Below, piece by piece: positions 1-9,381 of a stretch of DNA of 64,000 nt. Each line of letters opens with the position of its first letter. Position 1 is the first letter of the stretch. The notes under the pieces are model-generated. The model made no database searches, was not told where the DNA came from, and worked only from the letters and a program-made list of their open reading frames with translations. Made by a program: the position numbers and the translations under genes. This stretch comes from DATFVA01 sp963815785 (GTDB lineage: Bacteria > Bacteroidota > Ignavibacteria > Ignavibacteriales > Ignavibacteriaceae). The stretch covers positions 186,001 through 250,000 of the forward strand of contig CAWFHZ010000007.1 of the NCBI GenBank assembly GCA_963815785.1, read 5' to 3'.

Positions 1-223
1 GATATTGAGGTATCAGGTTTTCGAGAAGTTCTAGTCCGTTTAAACCCGGCATATACACGTCAAGCAGAACAATATCAATAGTGTTATTATTCAGAATACT
101 TTCCACATTGCGAGGATTCCATTCAGTGGTTATATTCTGATATCCTTCCTCCTGAAGAAGAGACTTCATTAACTCGAGGTAATTTTTTTCGTCATCAACA
201 ATTAATATTGAAGCGTTCTTCAA
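1..223 (-). CDS. Response regulator, receiver domain (partial, cut by window edge)
   Basis: The minus strand reads a CheY-like receiver domain from a TTG start at 223-221, with an AAGGAG ribosome binding site five bases before it. The first 74 residues are present: the acidic pair in ILIVDDEKNY near residues 8-9 and the phospho-acceptor region IDIVLLDVYMPGLNGLE, where the Asp after LL is the expected phosphorylation site. The rest, including any output domain, lies outside the window, so whether it is a DNA-binding, NtrC-type or single-domain regulator cannot be said. It is transcribed divergently from the aconitase gene, with about 170 bases between them. Confidence 0.85.
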   Translation of the reverse strand, partial: MKNASILIVDDEKNYLELMKSLLQEEGYQNITTEWNPRNVESILNNNTIDIVLLDVYMPGLNGLELLENLIPQY

Positions 224-396
224 ATGAACTCCTTTTTCTAATTGGAAATATGAACCGGCATTAACTTAGCCTAATTTGAAATCAAATTCAGCAGGGATAC
301 AGCCAATTTTATGCCATTGTATATAGTGGGAATATTATTTACGATTTTTGTATTTTTATAAATTAGTTTTACAAATTAAAGAATAAAAGGTTTACA

Positions 397-2659
397 ATGG
401 CTGCAAATATTGAAATGATAAAGGAAGTTTATTCGGAGTACAGAAAAAAAGTTGAAGCTGCAAGAAAAATACTTAACAGACCTCTTACTTATACTGAAAA
501 AATACTCTATTCCCATCTGTGGGATTCCACGAATAAAGAATTAAAAAAAGGAAAAGATTACGCTGAATTATCTCCCGACCGTGTTGCAATGCAGGATGCT
601 ACTGCCCAGATGGCTCTTCTTCAGTTTATGTCAGCCGGTAGAAAAACAACGGCTGTTCCATCCACAGTTCACTGCGATCACCTCATTCAGGCACAGATAG
701 GAGCAAAAGATGATTTACTGAGAGCAACTGAAGAAAATAAAGAGGTTTACGATTTTCTTGAGAGTATATCTCAGAAATATGGAATTGGTTTCTGGAAACC
801 CGGCGCCGGAATTATTCACCAGGTAATTTTAGAAAACTATGCTTTCCCCGGCGGAATGATGATAGGAACTGATTCACACACACCAAATGCCGGCGGACTC
901 GGGATGGTTGCAATTGGAGTAGGCGGTGCAGATGCTGTTGATGTGATGGCAGGTATGCCGTGGGAATTGAAATGGCCAAAACTTATTGGCGTAAAACTAA
1001 CCGGCAAAATGAATGGATGGACTTCAGCTAAAGACATTATTCTTAAACTGGCGGGAATACTTACGGTTAAAGGCGGAACCGGAGCCATAGTTGAATATTT
1101 CGGTGAAGGAGCTACAAGTATATCCTGTACAGGAAAGGGAACGATATGTAATATGGGAGCGGAAATTGGTGCAACCACTTCTGTTTTCCCTTTTGATGAA
1201 AAAATGGCTGCATATTTAAGAATAACAGATCGTGCTGATGTAACTGCTCTTGCGGAAGGTCTTGCAGATATACTTACAGCTGATGAAGAAGTGCTTAAAA
1301 ATCCTGAAAAATATTTTGACCAGGTGGTTGAAATTAATCTGAATGAACTTGAACCACATTTGAATGGTCCTTTCACTCCTGATAAAGCCTGGCCTATTTC
1401 CAAAATGAAGGAAGCAGTTAAAGAACAAAATTATCCCGATAAAATTTCTGTTGCATTAATCGGAAGCTGTACTAATTCGAGCTACGAAGATATCGATCGT
1501 TCTGCGAGTATTGCAAAACAGGCAATGAAAAAAGGATTAAAAACAAAATCACAGTTCACAATTACTCCCGGTTCTGAACAGGTAAGAGCAACGATAGAAA
1601 GAGACGGACAGTTAAAAACTCTGAGTGATTTCGGAGGTTTAATTTTAGCAAATGCGTGCGGACCTTGTATAGGAATGTGGAAAAGAATGGATATAAAAAC
1701 CGGCGAAAAAAATACTATCGTAACTTCATTTAATAGAAATTTTGCAAAAAGAAATGATGGTAACCCTGAAACACTCGCGTTTGTTGCAAGTCCTGAACTG
1801 ACTACAGCATTGGCTATAGCCGGCAGTTTATCTTTTAATCCTTTAACTGATAAACTGGTAAATGAAAAAGGTGAAAGCGTAATGCTAGATCCTCCATCCG
1901 GTGAGGAATTACCTCCTAAAGGATTTTTGCGGGATGAGAAAGGTTTTATAGCTCCTGCAAAAGATGGATCATCAATTGATGTTAAAGTAAAACCTGATAG
2001 CGAAAGACTTCAGCTTCTTAAACCTTTTAAACCATGGGATGGAAAAGATCTTGAGGATATGCCCGTGCTTTTAAAAGCAAAAGGAAAATGTACAACAGAT
2101 CATATATCAATGGCAGGTCCCTGGTTGCGATTCAGGGGACATCTCGATAATATTTCTAACAATATGTTCATCGGTGCAATCAATGCTTACACAGGTGATG
2201 CAGGAAAGGTTAAAGAATATTTTTACAGGCGAATATAAATCAGTTCCTGAAGTTGCCCGGGAGTATAAAACCAAAGGAATAAACTGGGTTGTTGTCGGTG
2301 ATGAAAACTATGGTGAGGGTTCAAGTCGTGAACACGCTGCAATGGAACCGAGATTTCTTGGCGGCAGAGCTATAATTGTAAAAAGTTTTGCGAGAATTCA
2401 CGAAACAAATCTGAAGAAACAGGGAATGCTTCCGCTGACTTTTGCTAATCCGTCTGACTACGACAAATTTAAAGAAGATGATAAGGTCAGTATAATAGGA
2501 TTAAAGGATCTGGCACCTGATAAACAGCTAAAAATGATAATCAAACACAGTGATGCTTCTTCAGATGAGATTATGCTTAACCAGACGATGAATGATGCAC
2601 AGATAAAGTGGTTCAAAGCAGGCAGTGCATTAAACCTTATTGCGGAGATGAATAAATAA
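397..2659 (+). CDS. acn: Aconitate hydratase (single-base frameshift near 2220)
   Basis: Aconitase interconverts citrate and isocitrate in the TCA cycle. The [4Fe-4S] ligand cysteines are visible in IGSCTNSSYED and NACGPCIGMW, and the C-terminal swivel domain has GDENYGEGSSREHAA and the active-site region KSFARIHETNLKKQG. The reading frame from ATG 397 stops at 2238 and the swivel domain continues in the next frame to 2659. Removing one T from the T5 run at 2220-2224 joins them as ...KVKEYFTGEYKSVPEVARE, giving about 753 residues, the usual size of the mitochondrial-type enzyme. A sequencing indel is therefore more likely than a dead gene, because both halves are perfectly conserved. Start: ATG 397 with AAAGG just upstream. 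Confidence 0.93.
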
Positions 2660-2682
2660 TTATTGAAAACGGAGGAGATCTT

Positions 2683-2889
2683 ATGAAAGAGATTAGTTTT
2701 GTTGTTTGGAAAGAGGGAAAATATTTCGTTTCAAAATGTTTAAATGTTGAGGTCTCCTCTTTTGGTGAAACTATTGATGAAGCTGTTGCTAATTTGAAAG
2801 AAGCTGTTGAACTTTATTTTGAGAATGAAAATTTGGAATTCATCCAAATTGATTCTGTAATTATGGGCAAAGAAAAAGTTCATGCCTAA
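2683..2889 (+). CDS. hicB: HicB-family antitoxin
   Basis: A 68-residue protein with the partial RNase H-like fold of HicB antitoxins: an N-terminal strand pair (ISFVVWKEGKYFVSKCLNVEVSSFG) followed by the helix DEAVANLKEAVELYFE. Such proteins bind and neutralise the HicA mRNA interferase encoded beside them. A strong GGAGGAG site precedes the ATG. It ends inside the start of the next gene (8-base overlap), so the two are translated together. No separate DNA-binding domain is visible, so autoregulation, if any, would need a different mode. HicB before HicA is one of the two known orders. Confidence 0.85.
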   Translation: MKEISFVVWKEGKYFVSKCLNVEVSSFGETIDEAVANLKEAVELYFENENLEFIQIDSVIMGKEKVHA

Positions 2890-3097
2890 ATTATATTCTT
2901 CAAAAGAGATTGAAAAAGTACTTATTAGATTAAGTTATAGTTTTGTTTCTCAGAAAGGCTCGCATGGGAAATTTAAAAACAGCAAAGGCAAAATTGTTAT
3001 CCTTCCTATGAATAAAAAGGAAATCCCTTTTGGAACTTTTAATAGTATATTAAAACAATGTAATACTACTTTAGAAGAATTTAAAAGTTTTTTATAA
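2882..3097 (+). CDS. hicA: HicA-family toxin (YcfA-like mRNA interferase)
   Basis: A 71-residue basic protein of the HicA/YcfA double-stranded RNA-binding-like fold. It shows the family core: an N-terminal helix SSKEIEKVLIRLSY, then FVSQKGSHGKFKN carrying the catalytic His, then IVILPMNKKEIPFGTFNSILKQ. HicA toxins cleave mRNA when released from HicB. It overlaps hicB by 8 bases and is followed by a strong terminator at 3132-3160, so the pair forms a compact two-gene unit directly downstream of aconitase. Confidence 0.86.
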   Translation: MPKLYSSKEIEKVLIRLSYSFVSQKGSHGKFKNSKGKIVILPMNKKEIPFGTFNSILKQCNTTLEEFKSFL

Positions 3098-3131
3098 TCA
3101 TTTTAGTTTTTATTCGTTTGATTATTCAATT

Positions 3132-3160
3132 AAAGGGAACAAATCTCTGTTCCCTTTTTT
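3132..3160 (+). terminator. Rho-independent terminator after hicBA
   Basis: A perfect 10-bp stem, AAAGGGAACA (3132-3141) with TGTTCCCTTT (3148-3157), a 6-base loop and a T run. It lies 34 bases after the hicA stop and separates the toxin-antitoxin unit from the BatA/VWA gene. Confidence 0.88.
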
Positions 3161-3225
3161 ATTATATGAATGATGCACTTTTGCTTATATTGAATTTGTT
3201 CACTTACAGCTATATTTTTTAACAA

Positions 3226-5330
3226 ATGATATTTCTAAATCCTGCCGTACTATTCGGCTTATTAGCAGCTTCAATCCCTGTACTCATTCATCTTTTGAAC
3301 CTTAAAAAGTTAAAGAAGATTGAATTCAGTACGCTTTCTTTTTAAAAGAACTGCAGAAAAATAAAATAAGGAAGCTAAAGCTAAAGCAATGGCTCCTCCT
3401 TGCCCTGCGTGTGTTGATAATTCTTTTTCTTGTAACTGCATTTGCACGTCCTACTTTAAAAGGATTCGCACTCGGGGGGACAACATCCGCGGCTAAGACA
3501 ACGGCTGTTTTCATTCTCGATAATACATATAGTATGTCGGCGGTTGATGCAAATGGTTCTTATTTTAACCAGGCAAAGCAGGCAATAACAGAATTATTGC
3601 AAAATCTCCAGGAGGGTGATGAGGCAGCTCTTGTGCTAGTATCAGACCAGGGAAATGAAAAAATAAAGCCAACCTTAAATCTTGATGAATTTTCAAAACA
3701 ACTTAAAGATGCAGAAGTTTCTTATTCAAGTGGTACTTTGAATCATTCTTTAATAAGAGCCGCGGAAATACTCGGCGAATCAAATAATTTCAACAAGGAA
3801 ATTTATCTTCTTTCCGATTTTCAAAAGGGAAGGCTAAGTGAAGAGAAATCTCTTCCTGATCTCAGCAAGCTGTTAAATGATAAAGTTAAGCTTTACACCT
3901 TTAATTATTCCGGCAAGGAAATTTATAATCTTGGTATTGATAAACTGGAAGTGAATACACAGATTTTTGAGAAAGATAAGCCTATAAGTTTCAATGCAAC
4001 AGTTACGAATTATTCTAATCAGTCGGCAGATAACACAGTTGTTTCCCTTTTTGTTAATGGGGAAAGAAGCGCCCAGCAGAGTATTTCTCTGGCACCCGGG
4101 GAAAGTAAAATTATATCAATGGAATCTGTAGCTAAAACAACCGGGTATACGGATGCAGTGGCTGAACTGGAAGATGATGATATTCTTCAGGATAACAGGA
4201 GATATGCGAACTTCTACATCCCTGATAAAATCCCCGTTGGAATTTTTTACGATGATGAAAATGATATTAGTTTCATTGAGACTGCATTAAGCCTGACAGG
4301 TGAAACAGGAACAATTAAATTAATTGAAAAAAATATTAACCAGATTTCTTCCTTCGATCTTTCACAATTTGGTGTTATTATTATTGACGCCTCCGGTAAT
4401 GTAATTAATACTGAACGATTGAAAGCTTATGTTGAAAACGGAGGCGGTCTGTTCCTTATGCCTGGCGGGAAAAGCGATTTTTCCGGATTCAGCAGCATAA
4501 CTTCAGCACTAAACTTACCAAATCCGGTTGGAGTTGCAGGGAGTCTTAGCCAGACTAATAACGCAGTTTCATTTGATAAGATAGAATTTGAGCATCCGAT
4601 ATTTCAAAATATTTTTTCTCAGACAGACAAAAAGAAACTTGATTCACCGGAAATTTATTATCATTTAAAATTATTTTCTGAAGGCAAAGGTGTTACTATT
4701 ATAAGCCTGACCGACGGCACTTCTTTTCTGGGTGATTATAAAATCGGGAAAGGAAAAGTTCTGATATTAAATACTTCTCCCGTTTTAAGCTGGAGCAATT
4801 TCCCGTTAAAAAATATTTTTGCTCCTATGTTTCTTAAATCAGTATTTTATCTTGCTTCTAAAGACAGACCTGAAAATGAGTACCTTGCCGGAAAACCAGT
4901 AATAATTTCTTTATCTGATATAGCTCTGCCGCAAATAAAAGTTGAGAGACCCGACAAAACTGAAGAGTTTATTAATCTTGAAAAATCAGGCAATCTAAAT
5001 TTTATTACATACAATAAAACAGATTTGACCGGCAACTATAAATTTTATTCGGGAGAAAAAATTGTTGATGATATTTCGGTTAATACTAATCCCGAAGAAT
5101 CTGTAATAAAATATCTGAGTGAAGAAGACTTTAACAAATACCTCGAAGGTATTCATTTTAAAGGAAGGCACATTTCAATATCAAAAAATGAAAATCCATC
5201 ACAAATAGTCATGCAATCAAGATTCGGTTCTGAATTATGGAGATTGTTTTTAATTGCTGCTTTAATTACTGCTTTAGTAGAAATGGCAGTTGGAAGAAGT
5301 GCAAAGAAAGATATGGTGGCTGTTGGTTAA
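3226..5330 (+). CDS. BatA/VWA-domain membrane protein (frameshift near 3339)
   Basis: An envelope protein of the BatA-plus-von Willebrand A type. From ATG 3226 it begins with the aerotolerance-regulator N-terminal motif (FLNPAVLFGLLAASIPVLIHLLNL), a first membrane segment. A second segment (WLLLALRVLIILFLVTAFARP) follows, then a VWA domain whose metal site reads DNTYSMS, a CARDB-like region near residues 245-335, a glutamine-amidotransferase-like fold, and a last membrane helix near the C-terminus (LWRLFLIAALITALVEMAV). The N-terminal part hits a stop at 3342-3344. Adding one T to the T5 run at 3339-3343 restores STLSFLKELQKNKIRKLKLKQ and a 701-residue protein. Function in this group is not established. 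Related genes often sit with MoxR and DUF58 genes, which are absent here. Confidence 0.85.
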
Positions 5331-5387
5331 CTTCTCTCTGATAACTTTTTAAAAACTATTTATTGTTTTTGTATACATGAAAGAAAA

Positions 5388-6653
5388 ATGGAAGAAATAA
5401 GACAAAATGTTACCGAAAGAGCGATACTGGTTGCTTTAGATACGAAGAATACCAGCAGAGCAATGGTGGAAGAACATCTTGCAGAACTTGAAGAACTTGC
5501 ACTAACTGCAGGTGCAGAAACTATAATGAAACTGATTCAGGATCGTCCGGCAATGGATTCTGCATTCTACATTGGTAAAGGTAAAGCTGAGGAGCTGGCA
5601 TTTCTTGTCGAACAAAATGAAATAGACCTGGTAATTTTTGATGACGATCTGTCACCTGTACAGGTAAGAAACCTGGAAAAACTTGTTGACAAAAAAATTA
5701 TAGACCGCAGCGGACTTATACTTGATATATTTGCGTCGCGTGCAAAATCGAATGAGGCAAAAACTCAGGTTGAACTTGCACAGCTTCAATATATGCTTCC
5801 CCGTTTAACAAGAGCATGGACTCATCTTTCAAAGCAGTACGGTGGTATTGGAACAAAGGGTCCCGGTGAAACACAGATAGAAACTGATAGAAGAATTATT
5901 AGAGACAGGATAAGTCATCTTAAAGAAAAATTAAAAAGAATTGAAAAGCAGAGAAAGACTCAAAGTCAGCAGAGAAAAGATTTAATAAGAATTACGCTTG
6001 TTGGATATACTAATGTTGGTAAATCAACACTGTTTAATCTGCTTACAAACTCAGATGTATTTGCAGAAGACAAACTCTTTGCAACACTTGATTCAACCAC
6101 ACGCAATCTTGATTTCGGAAAGAAACAGAAACTGCTGTTATCTGATACGGTTGGTTTTATTCGCAAACTTCCACCTAATCTTGTGGCATCTTTTAAAAGT
6201 ACGCTTGACGAAGTAAGAGAAGCTCAGATTATTCTTCACGTTATTGATATAACCCATCCTTATTTTGAGGATCAGGTGGCTGTTGTGGAACAGACTCTGA
6301 CAGATCTTCAGAGTGATAAAAAAATGCAAATCAAAGTATTTAATAAAGTCGATTCTTTAACCGATAAAAACAGAATTTCATATGTTAGAAATAAATATCC
6401 GGATAGTGTTATTATTTCAGCACAAAGAGGAATTAACATCTCTGAATTAAAATCTAAACTTACTGAAATTACTGAATCGGCATACGTAGAAGGGAATATT
6501 GAACTCAAGTTGAATGAATCAAAGAAAGCTGCACAGATACACACACTTGCGGAAGTTTTATCAACAGAATATGATGATGAAACTATTCACATTACTTACA
6601 GAACAAACAGGGAAAATTCTGAAAAAATAAAGAAGATAATTTCTGAAGTTTAA
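5388..6653 (+). CDS. hflX: GTPase HflX
   Basis: A 421-residue ribosome-associated GTPase that in other bacteria splits stalled or heat-damaged ribosomes. The N-terminal HflX domain has the family signature (YIGKGKAEEL, then DDDLSPVQVRNLEK), a coiled-coil linker follows (residues about 165-200), and the G domain shows P-loop GYTNVGKSTL, switch II DTVGFI and base-recognition motif NKVD. The central glycine-rich stretch GGIGTKGPGETQIETDRR is also diagnostic. Length is typical. It stands between the BatA/VWA gene and the ammonia-lyase on the same strand with no tight coupling. Confidence 0.96.
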   Translation: MEEIRQNVTERAILVALDTKNTSRAMVEEHLAELEELALTAGAETIMKLIQDRPAMDSAFYIGKGKAEELAFLVEQNEIDLVIFDDDLSPVQVRNLEKLVDKKIIDRSGLILDIFASRAKSNEAKTQVELAQLQYMLPRLTRAWTHLSKQYGGIGTKGPGETQIETDRRIIRDRISHLKEKLKRIEKQRKTQSQQRKDLIRITLVGYTNVGKSTLFNLLTNSDVFAEDKLFATLDSTTRNLDFGKKQKLLLSDTVGFIRKLPPNLVASFKSTLDEVREAQIILHVIDITHPYFEDQVAVVEQTLTDLQSDKKMQIKVFNKVDSLTDKNRISYVRNKYPDSVIISAQRGINISELKSKLTEITESAYVEGNIELKLNESKKAAQIHTLAEVLSTEYDDETIHITYRTNRENSEKIKKIISEV

Positions 6654-6743
6654 GTTTATATTTATCCGTCTTGATACTTCTTATTTCTCCCACTTAATTC
6701 TTAAATTTGTAAACATCTTTTATTCAACTTAGGGAGAACTCTG

Positions 6744-8267
6744 ATGTCGATAGCATTAAATGGAGCCGGACTTACAACAGAAAAACTTGTTGCCATTGCG
6801 CGTTATAATGAGAAAGTAGAACTTCATCCTGACTCACTCGAGAAAATTAAAGTTTGCCGCAAAATGCTCGAGGATAAACTTCAGGCACGTGAAATAATGT
6901 ACGGCACCAATACAGGTATAGGTGAATTTTCAGAAATAGCTTTAAATGATGACCAGGTAAAAGAATTTCAGAAATATTTAATTTATAATCACTCCGCGGG
7001 AATTGGTGATCCTGCACCAATCGAATATGTTCGCGGGGCAATTGCGGGAAGAATAAATGTGCACGCTCATGGCAATTCTGCATGCCGACCCGAAATTACT
7101 TTAACTCTTGTTGAAATGCTGAATAAAGGAGTAACTCCCGTAGTTTGCCAGAAAGGTTCAGTGGGCGCCTGCGGAGATTTGGCTCCAATGTCGCAGGTCG
7201 CGCTTTTAATGATGGGTGAAGGAGAAGCTTATTACAATGGAGAAAGACTTACCGGCAAAGCCGCATTTGAAAAAGCAGGAATAAAAGTTCCCGGTTTGCA
7301 GGCACGCGACGGACTTGCGGTAATAAATGGATCAAACTTACTAACAGCAATGGGCGCTATTCATCTTTATGATATTAACAGGTGGTTAAAGCAGGCTGAA
7401 ATAGCGGCATCAATGTCTCTAGAAGCATTACTGGCAAATTTAAAACCATATGATGAAAGACTTCACAAGCTCCGTGGTTTTTCAGGTGCGGTACGCAGTG
7501 CTAATTCAATTATGAAATGCATTACAGGAAGCGATCTTCAGACAGGAAAAATCAAAAGTAAAGTTCAGGATGCCTATTCAATGCGCTCAACTCCGCAGGT
7601 AATTGGTGCTGCGCATGATGTAGTTGCTTATGCAAAATCGCAGGTGGAAATTGAACTGAACGGAGTAGGTGACAACCCGATTTTTATTCCCGAAGATAAC
7701 CTGACTCTTACAGGTGCAAATTTCCAGGGAACACCGGTTTCATTACCTATGGATTTTGTTGGTGCTTCTGTTACAATGATTTCTGTTCTTTCGGAACGCA
7801 GACTTAACAGGCTGCTGAATCCCGCATTAAGTGTTGGTTTACCTTCGTTTCTTACGAAAGGTGCGGGAATGTATTCCGGAATGATGTTAAGCCAGTACAC
7901 AGCCGACTCATTAATTGTTGAACAAAGAATATTATCAGCTCCGGCTTCAATACAATCTATTCCGGCTGCGGCTGATCAGGAGGATTTTGTTTCTATGGGA
8001 ATGAATACATCGATTAAAAACGCCCAGATAATTGATAATGCTAATGGTGTTCTGGGAATTGAATTTATGGCTGCTGCACAGGCACTCGATTTCCGTGAAC
8101 ATAAAACCGGAAAAGGTGTGGCAAAGGCGAAGGAGATTGTAAGGAAATATGTAGATCATCTTGATGTCGACCGCCCGCTTTATCCTGATCATACAAAGAT
8201 GAAAGAAGTCGTTAAATCCTGTGAGATTCTGGAAGAAGTAGAAAAAGAAGTCGGCAGTTTAGAATAA
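6744..8267 (+). CDS. hutH: Histidine ammonia-lyase family enzyme with Ala-Cys-Gly MIO triad
   Basis: A 507-residue member of the MIO-dependent aromatic amino acid lyase/aminomutase family. Histidine ammonia-lyase converts histidine to urocanate. Positions match the well-studied Pseudomonas enzyme: Tyr53 in MYGTNTGIG, His83 in YNHSAGIG (a His or Tyr selectivity position), and KVQDAYSMRSTPQV with its conserved Arg. The self-cyclising triad, normally Ala-Ser-Gly, reads Ala142-Cys143-Gly144 in GSVGACGDLAP (TGC codon at 7170-7172). A Ser143-to-Cys mutant of the Pseudomonas enzyme is reported to be active, so this one may be too. No other hut gene is nearby, so the substrate (His, Tyr, Phe) or an aminomutase role remains open. 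GGGAG precedes the ATG. Confidence 0.85.
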   Translation: MSIALNGAGLTTEKLVAIARYNEKVELHPDSLEKIKVCRKMLEDKLQAREIMYGTNTGIGEFSEIALNDDQVKEFQKYLIYNHSAGIGDPAPIEYVRGAIAGRINVHAHGNSACRPEITLTLVEMLNKGVTPVVCQKGSVGACGDLAPMSQVALLMMGEGEAYYNGERLTGKAAFEKAGIKVPGLQARDGLAVINGSNLLTAMGAIHLYDINRWLKQAEIAASMSLEALLANLKPYDERLHKLRGFSGAVRSANSIMKCITGSDLQTGKIKSKVQDAYSMRSTPQVIGAAHDVVAYAKSQVEIELNGVGDNPIFIPEDNLTLTGANFQGTPVSLPMDFVGASVTMISVLSERRLNRLLNPALSVGLPSFLTKGAGMYSGMMLSQYTADSLIVEQRILSAPASIQSIPAAADQEDFVSMGMNTSIKNAQIIDNANGVLGIEFMAAAQALDFREHKTGKGVAKAKEIVRKYVDHLDVDRPLYPDHTKMKEVVKSCEILEEVEKEVGSLE

Positions 8268-8325
8268 ACTCCGGACCGGGGAAAGCGATAAATACTGAAA
8301 TCAGGTGTTTGTTGACGCAAGCAAA

Positions 8326-9240
8326 TTATTCTTCCTTTGGCTTTGTTCCTTCTTTACCTTCCCCAACATTATTGTAAAAACGTGTTGTTGGATAAGCAAA
8401 ATCTATATCACTGCACTCGTTAAACTCGTCAAGTACTTCTTCCAAAATAACTTCTTCTGTTGAGCGTCTTTGCCTTGGTTCACACAAAAAACGCATAGTA
8501 AGTAAAACGCCACTGTCCTTAATTGTAGTATAGACAATTGGAGTAAGTTTTGAATAAAAAATAAGATACTTTTTTGCAGCGGATTTAATTTGTTTCGCCG
8601 CTTCTTCGCTGATATGCATTGCATGTTTGTCAACGATTTCAGACAATATTTTTTTTGCTTTCTTCCAGTCGCTTTCAAATGTCACTAGTATCGGAATTTC
8701 ATGCCAGATGTGAACAAATCCTGCTGTATAATTAAACTGCGGCTGCGTAAATACAATTCCATTGGGAATATGAATTACTCTTCCGGTACTCTGATCGGCA
8801 TCTACCCAGTTACCTATTTCTATCAGGGAGAACTGGAAAATACGTACATCAATCACATCTCCGGAATTATCTCCGATTTGTATTCTGTCTCCGACTTTAA
8901 AAGGCTGTCTGACCAAAATAAAAAACCAGCCAACGATATTTACGATAGGATCTTTTAGTGCGATTGCAATACCTGCGGAGACCAACCCAAGAAATGTTCC
9001 TAAAGAACCTATAAAGCCCAGCCAGGTACTTACTAGAAAAAGAATGACGATGAATACAGAGATATACAATGAAATTTTTCTCCACTGGTATCTCTGGCTT
9101 ACATCTTCAATTTTGTTTATGAAAAACTTTACCAGTAATTCTCTGATTAGCCAGAAAGCGAGAATAATTGTAACAGAAATAAAAATTTCTAACTGTACAG
9201 TATTTGAAATTCCGATGGTTTTGAATATCCATTCAGTCAT
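8326..9240 (-). CDS. MscS-family mechanosensitive channel
   Basis: A 304-residue small-conductance mechanosensitive channel homologue, which would release solutes on osmotic downshift. It has two leading membrane helices (about residues 15-37 and 50-75). The pore helix and start of the beta domain follow: GTFLGLVSAGIAIALKDPIVN, then QPFKVGDRIQIGD, the hallmark MscS segment. The cytoplasmic domain fills the C-terminal half and ends in a charged tail. It converges with the ammonia-lyase gene, and the start at 9240 lies back to back with rmuC. Confidence 0.93.
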   Translation of the reverse strand: MTEWIFKTIGISNTVQLEIFISVTIILAFWLIRELLVKFFINKIEDVSQRYQWRKISLYISVFIVILFLVSTWLGFIGSLGTFLGLVSAGIAIALKDPIVNIVGWFFILVRQPFKVGDRIQIGDNSGDVIDVRIFQFSLIEIGNWVDADQSTGRVIHIPNGIVFTQPQFNYTAGFVHIWHEIPILVTFESDWKKAKKILSEIVDKHAMHISEEAAKQIKSAAKKYLIFYSKLTPIVYTTIKDSGVLLTMRFLCEPRQRRSTEEVILEEVLDEFNECSDIDFAYPTTRFYNNVGEGKEGTKPKEE

Positions 9241-9381
9241 ATAGTTTCTTCACTTGTGTTAATCTCCTTATAGTAAATATAATCTCTTATAACGAATAAT
9301 TCCGGTTTTTTTAGTAGAACCGAAGAAAATCAGCGGGGGGTTAATTATATTAATAACCACATTAAATTATTTTGAGTGCAG

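Noticed and set aside
837..1403. Long antisense open frame of 188 codons inside aconitase
   Set aside because: It is a mirror of a well-conserved coding frame; the translation has low-complexity Ser/Ala/Pro content and no start signal.
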